Assembly: GCA_003990705.1 (NCBI GenBank)
Contig: AP018318.1
Span: 1,553,501-1,617,500 of the forward strand
Source of the DNA: Nostoc sp. HK-01
GTDB lineage: Bacteria > Cyanobacteriota > Cyanobacteriia > Cyanobacteriales > Nostocaceae
Reading direction: 5' to 3'
DNA length: 64,000 nucleotides
The translations under genes were made by a program, and so were the position numbers. Positions 27,162 to 36,188 of the stretch are shown piece after piece. Within the stretch, counting starts at the first letter, position 1. Every line of letters starts with the position of its first letter. Below the pieces are notes generated by a model. That model was not told the DNA's origin, ran no database searches, and worked only from the letters and a program-made list of their open reading frames with translations.

Positions 27162-27191
27162 GTAGGGTGAGAATTATAATTCCCACCCTAC
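27162..27191. terminator. Near-perfect hairpin between convergent genes
   Basis: Thirty bases form two 14-base arms with one mismatch around a 2-base centre (GTAGGGTGAGAATT paired with AATTCCCACCCTAC). It lies between the convergent module gene and clpP and could end both transcripts. Same GTAGGGTG family as at 7941 and 33171. Confidence 0.65.
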
Positions 27192-27214
27192 AACTAATGA
27201 CTAATGACCAATGA

Positions 27215-27820
27215 CTAAACAACAGCCATCGGACGGCTACCAGCAGAGTGACGGTCAATTACTTGGTCAATCAAGCCGTATTCTCTGGCTTCATCGGGTG
27301 ACATGAAAAAGTCGCGTTCGGTGTCGTCAGCAATACGCTCAATTGGCTGACCAGTGTGGTCAGCGAGAAAGTCGTTGAGTCGCTTCTTGTGATACAAAAT
27401 TTCCCGCGCTTGAATTTCAATGTCAGTAGCTTGACCTTGTGCGCCGCCTAAAGGTTGGTGAATCATAATGCGGGAATGGGGTAGACTCATCCGCTTACCT
27501 TTAGCACCTGCGCTGAGGAGAAAAGCTCCCATACTTGCTGCTAATCCGGTACAAATGGTACAGACATCTGGGCGGATATGCTTCATAGTGTCAAAAATAC
27601 CCATACCAGCAGTTACCGAACCGCCTGGGGAATTGATGTACATATAAATGTCTTTTTCTGGGTCTTCTGCATCCAAGAACAGCATTTGGGCAACTATTAA
27701 GTTAGCTAAGTTGCTGTCAATCTGTTGTCCCAAGAAGATGATCCGCTCACGCAATAGTCGTGAGTAGATATCAAAGGCGCGTTCACCTCGACCCGATTGT
27801 TCAATAACGATAGGAATCAT
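27215..27820 (-). CDS. clpP: ATP-dependent Clp protease proteolytic subunit (active)
   Basis: 201-residue serine protease with the full catalytic triad: S96 in G-L-A-A-S-M-G, H121 in I-M-I-H-Q-P and D170 in T-E-R-D-F-F. The Y-I-N-S-P-G-G-S oxyanion and handle region is intact. It forms heptameric rings in the cytoplasm and degrades proteins fed by ClpC or ClpX. Cyanobacteria have several clpP genes; this single-gene copy is distinct from the clpR-clpP3 pair at 47456-48814. I cannot say by eye whether it is ClpP1 or ClpP2. Confidence 0.95.
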   Translation of the reverse strand: MIPIVIEQSGRGERAFDIYSRLLRERIIFLGQQIDSNLANLIVAQMLFLDAEDPEKDIYMYINSPGGSVTAGMGIFDTMKHIRPDVCTICTGLAASMGAFLLSAGAKGKRMSLPHSRIMIHQPLGGAQGQATDIEIQAREILYHKKRLNDFLADHTGQPIERIADDTERDFFMSPDEAREYGLIDQVIDRHSAGSRPMAVV

Positions 27821-28197
27821 GCAGCGTTCTTATAGCTAATTTACATCTATTTTATCGATGACAACCCGCTAATGGCTGTCATCACCTACAAGAGAGCTAA
27901 TTTTCTCTGATATTTGGCAGATGTAAATTATAACCCAGGCACTTTCTATAAGAAAAAGCGTCTTGAGAATATGACTTCCGTTGTACCAGAGAGGATCAAC
28001 TACAAAATATCTAGCGATCGCTCTGACAATGAAAATGCCATACGATTATCTATAAACTGGCATTTTGTCAAGGTTTATTTACTAATTTTTCAGGCAATTT
28101 TCCAGAAAATCCCGGCAAATTAGGAAATGTATGAGTACGGGGTGTATTTAGAAAAACGGATTTTACTTGCAGTGCTATCACTTGAGGGAGACCTGCC
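27821..28197. other. Intergenic region, no confident gene
   Basis: A 69-codon plus frame starting at a TTG (27914) shows no motif or ribosome binding site and is not called. The region should hold the clpP promoter on the minus strand. Confidence 0.35.
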
Positions 28198-28353
28198 ATG
28201 CTCGAAAAACTTGTGCAAGCCGCCATCATTACTTTCTTGCTCCATCTGATAGCAGGAATTAATTACAATACCAAAATTCAAGCCAGCGTTAAACCACCCA
28301 CATCAGAAATCTCTACAACAATTATCAGTTTTCTGTGGCGCTCTTTGCCCTAA
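28198..28353 (+). CDS. Possible 51-residue membrane peptide
   Basis: An ATG with a strong GAGGGAG ribosome binding site 7 bases upstream opens a frame of 51 codons. Residues 5-22 are hydrophobic (A-A-I-I-T-F-L-L-H-L-I-A-G), followed by a polar part and a short hydrophobic end. It could be a small membrane protein. I recognise no family with certainty; the good ribosome binding site and composition are the only support. Confidence 0.45.
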   Translation: MLEKLVQAAIITFLLHLIAGINYNTKIQASVKPPTSEISTTIISFLWRSLP

Positions 28354-28537
28354 TACAACAAGGCAAAAGAAAAAAATGGTTTTTGATTAGCTGTTCGACT
28401 CTTCTCACACGCTTTACTAACCTGACTGTTGAAAACCTGTGGTGTAAGTTTTATTTTTTTATGTAAGGAGTAGTTCTACTCTCGCTTTCAGAATGTAGAC
28501 TGGGCAAAGAAGGCAACTATCCTCACACAACAAGATC

Positions 28538-30595
28538 ATGACTAATCGCCTTGCCCAAGCTAAGAGTCTCTACCTGCGTAAACATGCCGAAAACCCGATT
28601 GATTGGTGGCCTTGGTGTGATGAAGCGCTGGCGACTGCAAAGGCAGAAAATAAGCCAATCTTTCTGTCGATTGGTTACTCCAGTTGCCACTGGTGTACTG
28701 TGATGGAAGGTGAGGCTTTTTCTAATGCTGCGATCGCAGATTACATGAATACCAATTTTCTGCCTATCAAGGTAGACAGAGAAGAAAGGCCAGACATCGA
28801 CAGCATTTATATGCAGGCGTTGCAAATGATAAGTGGTCAAGGTGGTTGGCCTTTAAATACCTTTCTCTCTCCTGAAGATTTAGTTCCTTTTTACGCTGGG
28901 ACTTATTTTCCGGTCGATCCCCGCTATGGTCGTCCTGGCTTTTTACAAGTTTTGCAAGCTCTGCGACGTTACTATGACACCGAAAAAGAGGACTTGCGCC
29001 AACGCAAAGCTGTAATTTTAGACTCGCTGCTCACCTCTGCGGTATTGCAAAATAGCGATCCCCAGGAAGTTCAAGAACATGAATTACTGGGCAAAGGTTG
29101 GGAAACTAGCACGGGGATCATTACTTCCAATCAATACGGTAATAGTTTTCCGATGATGCCTTACGCAGAATTAGCACTGCGGGGAACTCGGTTTAATTTG
29201 CCATCTCGGTATGATGGTAAGCAAACTTGCACTCAGCGAGGACTAGATTTAGCGTTGGGTGGGATTTATGACCATGTGGGTGGAGGCTTTCATCGCTATA
29301 CAGTTGATCCCACTTGGACAGTGCCTCACTTTGAAAAGATGCTGTATGACAATGGGCAAATTGTCGAGTATCTGGCAAATTTATGGAGTGCGGGTATTCA
29401 AGAGCCAGCTTTTGCTAGGGCGATCGCGGGAACTGTACAATGGCTACAACGAGAAATGATTGCCCCGGAAGGATATTTTTACGCGGCTCAAGATGCAGAT
29501 AGTTTCATTAATGCGGAAGCAGCCGAGCCAGAAGAAGGCGCTTTTTATGTGTGGAGTTACAGCGAACTAGAACAGCTGTTAACACCAGAAGAATTGACGC
29601 AATTACAACAAGAGTTTACAGTTAGTTCTCAAGGCAACTTTGAAGGGCTGAATGTTCTGCAAAGACGCAATGTAGGACAATTGAGTGCAGAATTAGAAAC
29701 GGCATTAGCTAAATTATTTACAGCTCGTTATGGTGATGCACCAGAATCATTAAAGACCTTTCCGCCAGCACGCAACAACCAAGAAGCCAAAACCCATAAT
29801 TGGCCGGGGCGCATTCCCTCGGTGACGGATACAAAAATGATTGTGGCTTGGAATAGCTTGATGATTTCTGGTTTAGCTAGAGCAGCTGGAGTATTCCAAG
29901 AACCTTTGTATTTGGAATTAGCAGCACAAGCAGCTAACTTTATTCTGGAGCATCAGTTTGTTGACGGGCGTTTCCACCGACTCAATTATCAAGGTGAAGC
30001 AACAGTGTTAGCGCAGTCTGAAGACTACGCCTCTTTTATTAAAGCGTTGCTGGATTTACAAGCTTGTAGCCCAGAGAATAAACAATGGATAGAAAAAGCG
30101 ATCGCAATCCAAGAAGAATTCGACGAATTTCTCTGGAGTGTAGAACTAAGAGGATATTTCAACACATCTAGCGATGCGAGTCAAGATTTAATTATCCGCG
30201 AACGCAGTTATGCAGATAATGCTACACCTTCAGCTAACGGAGTGGCGATCGCAAATCTTGTCCGATTGTCTCTGCTCACCGATAATCTGCATTATCTTGA
30301 TTTAGCCGAGGAAGGTTTAAAAGCTTTTAGAAGTATCATGAGTAGCTCTCCCCAAGCTTGTCCTAGTTTATTTACAGCTTTAGATTGGTATCGTAACTCT
30401 ACCTTAATTCGCAGCAAAATTGAGCAAATTAAATCTCTGATTCCGCAATATTTACCTGTGGCGGCATTCAGTATAGTCTCAAATTTACCAGAGGGAAGTA
30501 TTGCTTTAGTTTGCCAAGGTTTAAAATGCCTTGCACCCGCGACAAGTATTGAGCAGATGTTTCAGCAAGTGCAACAAAGTCAAAATAGAGGATGA
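28538..30595 (+). CDS. Thioredoxin-domain protein of the DUF255/YyaL (SPATA20) family
   Basis: 685-residue protein. The N-terminal part is a thioredoxin-like domain with C50-H-W-C53 in the motif S-S-C-H-W-C-T-V-M. The following region has the G-G-W-P-L-N-T-F-L segment and then a long helical part resembling an (alpha/alpha)6 barrel of the glycosidase type ([36 protein letters not shown]). These mark the YyaL/spermatogenesis-associated protein 20 family. The reaction is unknown; redox or sugar-epimerase-like functions have been suggested. No signal peptide, so cytoplasmic. Length is normal. Confidence 0.9.
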   Translation: MTNRLAQAKSLYLRKHAENPIDWWPWCDEALATAKAENKPIFLSIGYSSCHWCTVMEGEAFSNAAIADYMNTNFLPIKVDREERPDIDSIYMQALQMISGQGGWPLNTFLSPEDLVPFYAGTYFPVDPRYGRPGFLQVLQALRRYYDTEKEDLRQRKAVILDSLLTSAVLQNSDPQEVQEHELLGKGWETSTGIITSNQYGNSFPMMPYAELALRGTRFNLPSRYDGKQTCTQRGLDLALGGIYDHVGGGFHRYTVDPTWTVPHFEKMLYDNGQIVEYLANLWSAGIQEPAFARAIAGTVQWLQREMIAPEGYFYAAQDADSFINAEAAEPEEGAFYVWSYSELEQLLTPEELTQLQQEFTVSSQGNFEGLNVLQRRNVGQLSAELETALAKLFTARYGDAPESLKTFPPARNNQEAKTHNWPGRIPSVTDTKMIVAWNSLMISGLARAAGVFQEPLYLELAAQAANFILEHQFVDGRFHRLNYQGEATVLAQSEDYASFIKALLDLQACSPENKQWIEKAIAIQEEFDEFLWSVELRGYFNTSSDASQDLIIRERSYADNATPSANGVAIANLVRLSLLTDNLHYLDLAEEGLKAFRSIMSSSPQACPSLFTALDWYRNSTLIRSKIEQIKSLIPQYLPVAAFSIVSNLPEGSIALVCQGLKCLAPATSIEQMFQQVQQSQNRG

Positions 30596-30661
30596 GAGAA
30601 AGTATGAAGTATGAAGTATGAAGTCTAAAATTTTATTCTTTAGTATTCTACTTTTTGATAA

Positions 30662-31267
30662 ATGACAAATGACTCAGCACTCAGCACTCAGCACTCAGCA
30701 CTTCTATCTGCCATTGTGTTGGCTGGCGGTAAAAGTTCGCGTATGGGACAGGATAAAGCTTTGCTGACTGTTGAAGGTGTGCCTTTATTACAGCGAGTTT
30801 GTTATGTTGCCGCGGCTTGTGCTGATAGTGTTTATATTGTCACTCCCTGGCCAAAACGCTATCAACACTTATATTTACCTCGTTGCCAATTTATTCAAGA
30901 AGCGCCATTAAATCAAGGGGCGTTGGTTGGGTTTGCTCAAGGACTCGCACAGGTGCAAACTGATTGGGTGTTGTTACTTGCTTGCGATTTACCGAAGTTG
31001 CAGGTTGAAGTTTTGCAAGGATGGGCGGTGGAATTAGATAATGTGAGCGAAGATGCGATCGCCGCCTTGGCGCATCATACTAAAGGCTGGGAACCTCTGT
31101 GTGGTTTCTATCACCGTCGATGTTTGCCGCAACTACTAGATTTTATCAACCAAGGCGGGCGATCGTTTCAACAATGGCTTCAGCAACATTCTGTACAAGT
31201 TTTAGCTGTGCCTGATACTAATATGCTACTTAACTGTAACACTCCCGAAGATTGGGCTTCACTCTAG
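30662..31267 (+). CDS. mobA: Molybdenum cofactor guanylyltransferase
   Basis: 201-residue nucleotidyltransferase with the N-terminal motif L-A-G-G-K-S-S-R-M-G-Q-D-K and the metal-site segment L-A-C-D-L-P. MobA joins GMP to molybdopterin to make the cofactor used by enzymes such as nitrate reductase in some bacteria; a related role in other nucleotide-sugar chemistry cannot be excluded. The first 15 codons are made of ACTCAGC heptamer repeats (S-A-L-S-T-Q-H-S-A-L), so the N-terminus is unusual. A true start inside or after the repeat is possible, but no ATG occurs before the conserved motif. Confidence 0.8.
   Translation: MTNDSALSTQHSALLSAIVLAGGKSSRMGQDKALLTVEGVPLLQRVCYVAAACADSVYIVTPWPKRYQHLYLPRCQFIQEAPLNQGALVGFAQGLAQVQTDWVLLLACDLPKLQVEVLQGWAVELDNVSEDAIAALAHHTKGWEPLCGFYHRRCLPQLLDFINQGGRSFQQWLQQHSVQVLAVPDTNMLLNCNTPEDWASL
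30672..30699 (+). repeat. Four tandem ACTCAGC heptamers inside the mobA start
   Basis: Four perfect copies of a 7-base unit begin 10 bases after the mobA ATG. The same unit type is found inside ureD at 54087. Confidence 0.85.
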
Positions 31268-31545
31268 TAAAAACAACATTTCAGCCAGCTATTAATTCTG
31301 TATTTATCAATTTTTATAACAAGTAAAAATTTTTACTATAAATTTTTTACAAAAACAAACAAATGTTATTTAATTAACAATAGTTTTGCAACAGACTAAT
31401 GTATATTATGTAAAGCTTTTCTCAATAAACCTTGTATACTTAATGGCGGGTAGCGTAGCTATGAATTCTTGGGGGAATTTTTACTATTGTCTACACTCGC
31501 CTTTTTTCTAAGCAATTCTTATAGTTACTATAGGTTTATTGTTAT

Positions 31546-32457
31546 ATGTATTATCGTTGGATATTATCAGTATTAGCAATTCTCATAAGCATATTTTTAA
31601 TGGCTTGTAGTACTGCTACAACTCAACAGCCACAATCACAAACACCTGCTATTACAGCAACATCTAATAATCAACAAATAGCTAAAAGAGTAGTTAGTCT
31701 TTCATCACTAGCGACAGATATTATTTATCAACTTGATAAGACCAAGCTAGTTGGTATCGCTGGAAATTCATTATTGAAAAATGACCCTGGTTTTCAGGAT
31801 ATTCCTCGCGTTAGTGAAGGTCAAACTCCTCCTAATTTAGAAAAAATTGTGGCTCTAAAACCAGATTTAGTCATTGGTATCGAGGGTTTTTCTACCCAAG
31901 TAATTCAAAGATTGCAAGAATTGAAAATTCCTACTTTACTGACTCAACTTAAAACATGGGATTCCTTAGAAAATCTGACTCAAAAAATTGGTGATTTAAT
32001 TAGTGTAAACCCCGAAGCTTTATTAACTCGCTACAAAAGTTTTTTACCAGAGAAACAAGACCAAAATATTTCTACTTTAGTGTTAGTCAGTAATCAACCA
32101 ATTCTCACACCAAATAAAAGCAGTTGGGCGGGAAACTTGTTAGAAAAATTTCAACTCAAGAATGTCGCCGCAGACTTACAGGGTAAAAGTCCTTTTGGTG
32201 GTTATGTCACTTTATCAGCAGAGAAAGTTTTAGAAGTTAATCCAGACACAATAATTGTCATCAACCCTCCCCAAGCAACCTCAAATAAAGAGATTCTGGA
32301 ATCTTTTAGTAAAGAACCTTTTTGGCAAAAACTCAAAGCAACACAAAATAACAGAGTTTATATTTTTGACTATTATGGATTAATCAATCCCGGCAGTATC
32401 AATGCTATTGAAAAGACTTGCCAGCAGCTTAAAAAAGATTTATTTACAGCAAATTAA
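31546..32457 (+). CDS. Metal-chelate ABC transporter substrate-binding lipoprotein
   Basis: 303-residue lipoprotein with lipobox L-M-A-C21. It resembles class III periplasmic binding proteins of the BtuF/FhuD type, with the conserved core K-R-V-V-S-L-S-S-L-A-T-D-I-I-Y-Q-L and a later K-P-D-L-V-I-G. Such proteins bind iron-siderophore, haem or cobalamin and deliver them to a membrane permease. No permease or ATPase gene is beside it, so its transporter must lie elsewhere or it works alone. It sits 760 bases from the iron cluster, which makes an iron-chelate ligand plausible; this is inference. It ends 6 bases before the SMI1 gene, so the two may be co-transcribed. Confidence 0.8.
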   Translation: MYYRWILSVLAILISIFLMACSTATTQQPQSQTPAITATSNNQQIAKRVVSLSSLATDIIYQLDKTKLVGIAGNSLLKNDPGFQDIPRVSEGQTPPNLEKIVALKPDLVIGIEGFSTQVIQRLQELKIPTLLTQLKTWDSLENLTQKIGDLISVNPEALLTRYKSFLPEKQDQNISTLVLVSNQPILTPNKSSWAGNLLEKFQLKNVAADLQGKSPFGGYVTLSAEKVLEVNPDTIIVINPPQATSNKEILESFSKEPFWQKLKATQNNRVYIFDYYGLINPGSINAIEKTCQQLKKDLFTAN

Positions 32458-32463
32458 TCTAAA

Positions 32464-33102
32464 ATGAATAATCTTGTTAGTACATACTGGTTAAGCTATC
32501 GAGAAAAGATTAACAATAGGTTTCCTGAATATTATAAGTATCTCAACCCACCAGCAAGTGAAGATGAAATTTTACATTTGCAAACGATACTTGGTTATGA
32601 AATTCCAGCAGAGATGCAAACTTTATATCGACTCAATAATGGAGAATCTAGAGAAGGGCGGGGCATTTTTTATGGGTTACAATTTCTCTCGCTGTCTGAA
32701 GTGGAGCGAAATTGGTTAAGTTGGAAGGAAATTATTGAAGATGGCTTAGAAGATTTAAATGATTTCTGCACATCTTATCCAGAAGGAGTTATCCAAAGCA
32801 TATATGCACATGAAAAATGGATACCTCTCATGCACGATGGGGGAGGAAATCACATTGGTATTGATTTAGCACCTGATGTTAATGGATGTATTGGGCAAAT
32901 TATCAACTTTGGCAGAGATGAAGATGAAAAATGTGTGTTGGCTCCTAATTTGGGAGAATTGTTGAAATTGCTAGATATAAAATTGGAGGAAAATATTCAA
33001 GTAACCTATGGATTGAACGATGATGGGGTAGAAATGTTTGCACTTGATAACACACATTTATCAGATGCTTTAAAAGCGATTGTTAAAAGTAAATATGTGT
33101 AG
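32464..33102 (+). CDS. SMI1/KNR4-family protein
   Basis: 212-residue protein with the SMI1/KNR4 fold signature: P-A-S-E-D-E-I-L-H-L-Q near residue 30, I-P-A-E-M-Q-T-L-Y-R-L-N-N-G-E, F-L-S-L-S-E-V and W-I-P-L-M-H-D-G-G-G-N-H-I-G-I-D-L. Bacterial members are often immunity proteins against toxins, or regulators. No toxin gene is next to it. It begins 6 bases after the binding lipoprotein, an unexpected pairing, and it is followed by a hairpin that would end the transcript. Confidence 0.85.
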   Translation: MNNLVSTYWLSYREKINNRFPEYYKYLNPPASEDEILHLQTILGYEIPAEMQTLYRLNNGESREGRGIFYGLQFLSLSEVERNWLSWKEIIEDGLEDLNDFCTSYPEGVIQSIYAHEKWIPLMHDGGGNHIGIDLAPDVNGCIGQIINFGRDEDEKCVLAPNLGELLKLLDIKLEENIQVTYGLNDDGVEMFALDNTHLSDALKAIVKSKYV

Positions 33103-33170
33103 AGAATATTTTTATAGCAGTTACCAGATTAGTTGGGTAAACTAAGGAAGAATTAACCACGGATAAATAG

Positions 33171-33198
33171 TAGGGTGGATATGACTATACCCACCCTA
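33171..33198. terminator. Hairpin between convergent genes
   Basis: TAGGGTGG pairs with CCACCCTA across a 12-base loop, then AAATAGATTTA follows. It lies between the convergent SMI1 and FTR1 genes, consistent with a two-way terminator. Confidence 0.5.
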
Positions 33199-33218
33199 AA
33201 ATAGATTTACTTATCAGT

Positions 33219-34166
33219 TTATTTCTGAAAAAGAGAAACAGTTTTATTAGATTTTGGAACTTCGCCGCCTAAACTGCGGAAATATAAACCGCCAACAGTT
33301 AGCAAAAATATAACGTATCCTACAGCTTGTACAATATAGAGATTTTCTCTATAGCCAAATAAAGATTTTAGAATAATGCCAGGGAATTGGTCATCAGGCA
33401 AAATATTAGAAGTATTCCACACTATCGGCCCTAATATGCAAGAGTGAACTTTAGTAAAGTGTTCATAGTAAAAACACAGGCTTTCTGTCGCGCGACTGCT
33501 GAGGGCTAAGTTAGCGACAGCATCATCAAAATGTTTTAATGCAGAAACAACTAACCCAGCAACAATCAACACTAATAAAACGCCCATAACTTGAAAGAAT
33601 TGGCGGATGTTGATTTTCACACCTAATTTAAATAACAATACGCCAATTGTGGCTGCTACTAATAAACCGCCAAGAGCGCCAATTGTGGGAATTAAACCTT
33701 GCTGAAAGTTAGCCGCAATGAACAACACGGTTTCAAAACCTTCGCGGACTACTGCTATTAAAATTAAACTAAAAACGCCCCAACCAGCATTGCCATTTTG
33801 TGTGAGTGCTTCTGTGACAGCGCCTTCTACTTGGGCTTTCATAAATCTGGCTTGTTTCGTCATCCAGATTAGCATCCAACTGAGCATGGCGATCGCCAGC
33901 ACACTAAAAACACCTTCTAGTCCTGGTTCGACTACAGATGTATATTGCGGATTTATTTTTCCTAGTGCTTGAATGACAATACTAAACAGCACACCTATCA
34001 ATGTGCTGACAGCAATACCAACGCCGACACCAGCATATACCCAAGAATTAAGTCGAGATTGTTTGGCTTTTTTTAATAAAGCCAACACTATACCCACAAC
34101 TAAGGCGGCTTCTACTCCTTCTCGGAGTGTAATTACAAAAGTAGGTAAGGCAGTACTAAAATTCAT
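33219..34166 (-). CDS. FTR1-family high-affinity iron permease
   Basis: 315-residue membrane protein with seven predicted helices. Two R-E-G-x-E motifs, L-R-E-G-V-E-A near residue 14 and V-R-E-G-F-E-T in the middle, are the Fe-binding signature of FTR1/EfeU permeases. Ferric iron made by a partner oxidase is carried across the cytoplasmic membrane. It is the last gene of a same-strand group that includes the multicopper oxidase at 36189-37199, as in Fet3-Ftr1 systems. A 14-base tandem repeat directly precedes the start codon, so the ribosome binding site is poor. Confidence 0.93.
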   Translation of the reverse strand: MNFSTALPTFVITLREGVEAALVVGIVLALLKKAKQSRLNSWVYAGVGVGIAVSTLIGVLFSIVIQALGKINPQYTSVVEPGLEGVFSVLAIAMLSWMLIWMTKQARFMKAQVEGAVTEALTQNGNAGWGVFSLILIAVVREGFETVLFIAANFQQGLIPTIGALGGLLVAATIGVLLFKLGVKINIRQFFQVMGVLLVLIVAGLVVSALKHFDDAVANLALSSRATESLCFYYEHFTKVHSCILGPIVWNTSNILPDDQFPGIILKSLFGYRENLYIVQAVGYVIFLLTVGGLYFRSLGGEVPKSNKTVSLFQK

Positions 34167-34180
34167 TTTTCTTAGTCCAG

Positions 34181-34236
34181 AGTCAATAGTCTAAAGTCAA
34201 TAGTCTAAAGTCAATAGTCTAAAGTCAATAGTTGAA
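34181..34236. repeat. Tandem 14-base repeat upstream of the FTR1 gene
   Basis: Four units of AGTCAATAGTCTAA (the last changed to AGTCAATAGTTGAA) occupy the region 15 bases upstream of the FTR1 start codon. A related TTGACCATTGAC repeat follows to about 34274. Confidence 0.85.
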
Positions 34237-34283
34237 AGTCTATATTTTTGACCATTGACAATTGACCATTGACTTAATGACTA

Positions 34284-34718
34284 TTAGCTAAAATCTCGCA
34301 GCATTTTTTTCAATTCAAGATTATGCAGTTCTTCTTGTCCAATCATGCCACGGGCAAATTCTTCTAAATAGACACTAGCATTACTGACAGTATCTAGGAG
34401 AGTTTTGTACAATTCCAATGCTTTCTTTTCATGAGATAAGCTTTCTGCCAAAATGTCTTTGACGGAATGCTTATAAGTTTCTTCCATTGGGGCAATTCTC
34501 AGGGTAGGATGGCCATCTAAGCCTGTAAGAATTTCCCCCACTTGTTGGGCATGAAGTAAAGATTCACTGGCTTGTGCTTTAAAAAAACCCACAATAGGAA
34601 TACGATTAGGGCCTGTCACCATCAAGGAATAATGTGTATAACGTACTACTCCTGCTAACTCAAATTCCATGATGGTATTGAGGAGTTCAATAGTCTTTGT
34701 TTGGTCAAGTTCTTGCAT
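34284..34718 (-). CDS. Bacterioferritin/Dps-like ferritin-domain protein
   Basis: 144-residue all-helical protein. Metal-ligand-type residues are seen in the ferritin-like pattern: E19 in the M-E-F-E-L-A-G-V-V-R-Y helix, E-S-L-L-H-A-Q in the second helix, and E-E-L-H-N-L-E-L in the last helix. This matches E...ExxH pairs of di-iron ferritins. It probably stores or oxidises iron. It lies between the HHH lipoprotein and FTR1 on the same strand, which fits an iron uptake and storage cluster. Shorter than E. coli bacterioferritin, and no haem-binding methionine can be assigned. Confidence 0.85.
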   Translation of the reverse strand: MQELDQTKTIELLNTIMEFELAGVVRYTHYSLMVTGPNRIPIVGFFKAQASESLLHAQQVGEILTGLDGHPTLRIAPMEETYKHSVKDILAESLSHEKKALELYKTLLDTVSNASVYLEEFARGMIGQEELHNLELKKMLRDFS

Positions 34719-34941
34719 CAGTTGTTAAGTTCAGCAATATACAAATTGAGCCTGATGAGTAATAAATTAGGTATGAATCACTTGAAGAGGACTTCAGAAG
34801 CGAGAATTCAGAATCAATAAATAGCACATAATTCATACTGAATTCTCTTCTGATAACTTTTTCGTGTTTCACATGTAATTATTTGCTCATAGCTCACTCA
34901 TTTTAAGCTTTTGACTCTCTACTTTTCTGTTATTTCAGAGT

Positions 34942-35982
34942 CTATCGTTGTGCTTGTGTACTTGATTTATCAATAACTTTTTGAGAATTTTGCTCAATGG
35001 TTTTGATTAACTGGGTTACTTCAACAGGTGTTTTAACTGGTTTCGCAGGTGGAATGGCGCTAGGCCATACTTTGGTGAGTTCACTAAGACTAGTTTCAAT
35101 GGCTTTGTGTGCGTCTGGACTATCTTGTGCTACTTGGCTAGAAATACCTTTGTATAAGTCGTTGGCATAAAGGACGAAGCCACGAGAGTCTTGATATTCA
35201 ATGGCTGCGGCTATTTTACCATCAGCGATCGCTGCCCCATATTCGGAATTCGCTGAATCTAACAATTCATTAATTACTTGCAGTACAAATCCCGGTTTTG
35301 TACGTTGCGCTTCTGGTAAAACTGCGATCGCGCCATCTACAGACTGCACAGAAGCAGTAAAATCTGTTTTAACTTTGGCGTTCTTAGGATTAGATTTCAC
35401 TAAATCTTGCAAACCTACCAAAGTTGTCTTAAATTCTTTCACTTTGCGTTCATTTAATTGTTCTTCTACATCAACGTAGATTTCCTCAACTGGGTGTCCA
35501 ATATGCGGTTCTGCTTGTTTTGGTAAATTCTTATCTAACAGTTCTTGTGCTACTAAAAGATGTCCTTTCATCAAGCCTAACTTTGTCATGTAATCAACAT
35601 CTTTGGCTTCACCTGTAAGAATAACTTCTTGAACAGTTACTTGGTCTTTAATTTGGTCAAACTGTTCTTGCGTAATTACTTTTTTGTTAACTAAATCTTC
35701 GGGATTTGCATAGGGACGGCTGGCCTGAATTTTGTTCGATAAAGCTGGTACACCTAATTTCGCTTCAAATTTATCTAATTCTGACAATATCGCCGTATTT
35801 ATATTAATTTTTTCCTTGCTACCATGACCGCTGTGAGTTGTGGTTTCTGTGACTTGGGCTGTGGATGTTGAGTTAGTATCTGGTGCAGATGGCTTTTCTG
35901 CGGTTGGGGTGTTGTTACAAGCACTCAAGCTGACAATTGCAGCAGTTGCAATGGTTAAACAAAAGTATTTAAATTTTTTCAT
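34942..35982 (-). CDS. Lipoprotein with helix-hairpin-helix domain, iron locus
   Basis: 346-residue lipoprotein with lipobox L-S-A-C22. A His-containing polar linker (T-H-S-G-H-G-S) is followed by a ComEA-type helix-hairpin-helix region at about 60-118 (I-N-I-N-T-A, Y-A-N-P-E-D-L-V-N-K-K-V-I). The rest is helical, with P-H-I-G-H-P-V-E-E-I-Y-V-D-V-E-E, whose His and Glu could bind metal. The helical part recalls EfeO/imelysin-like iron-locus proteins only in general shape. It lies between the oxidase and the ferritin gene on the same strand, so a periplasmic role in handling iron is inferred. The gene is full length with a good ATG. Confidence 0.65.
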   Translation of the reverse strand: MKKFKYFCLTIATAAIVSLSACNNTPTAEKPSAPDTNSTSTAQVTETTTHSGHGSKEKININTAILSELDKFEAKLGVPALSNKIQASRPYANPEDLVNKKVITQEQFDQIKDQVTVQEVILTGEAKDVDYMTKLGLMKGHLLVAQELLDKNLPKQAEPHIGHPVEEIYVDVEEQLNERKVKEFKTTLVGLQDLVKSNPKNAKVKTDFTASVQSVDGAIAVLPEAQRTKPGFVLQVINELLDSANSEYGAAIADGKIAAAIEYQDSRGFVLYANDLYKGISSQVAQDSPDAHKAIETSLSELTKVWPSAIPPAKPVKTPVEVTQLIKTIEQNSQKVIDKSSTQAQR

Positions 35983-36188
35983 GTTTTTAACAGTTGGTAT
36001 GACTCAGTGTCGTAGATTTGGCTATGCTCATTTTGCAGGTAATGCGATACTTTTGCAACTACTCATGAAATTTTTGAATTTATTTTAATATTTTTTTCAA
36101 TATATTTGAGATATAAAGCTATTAACATTACTCTTTATGCCTGATTTAAGGTAGATTTACTGGCTTAATGAAGCTAAGAATTTTTAGG

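Noticed and set aside
27914-28123. 69-codon frame upstream of the small membrane peptide
   Set aside because: Starts with TTG, has no recognisable ribosome binding site or motif.
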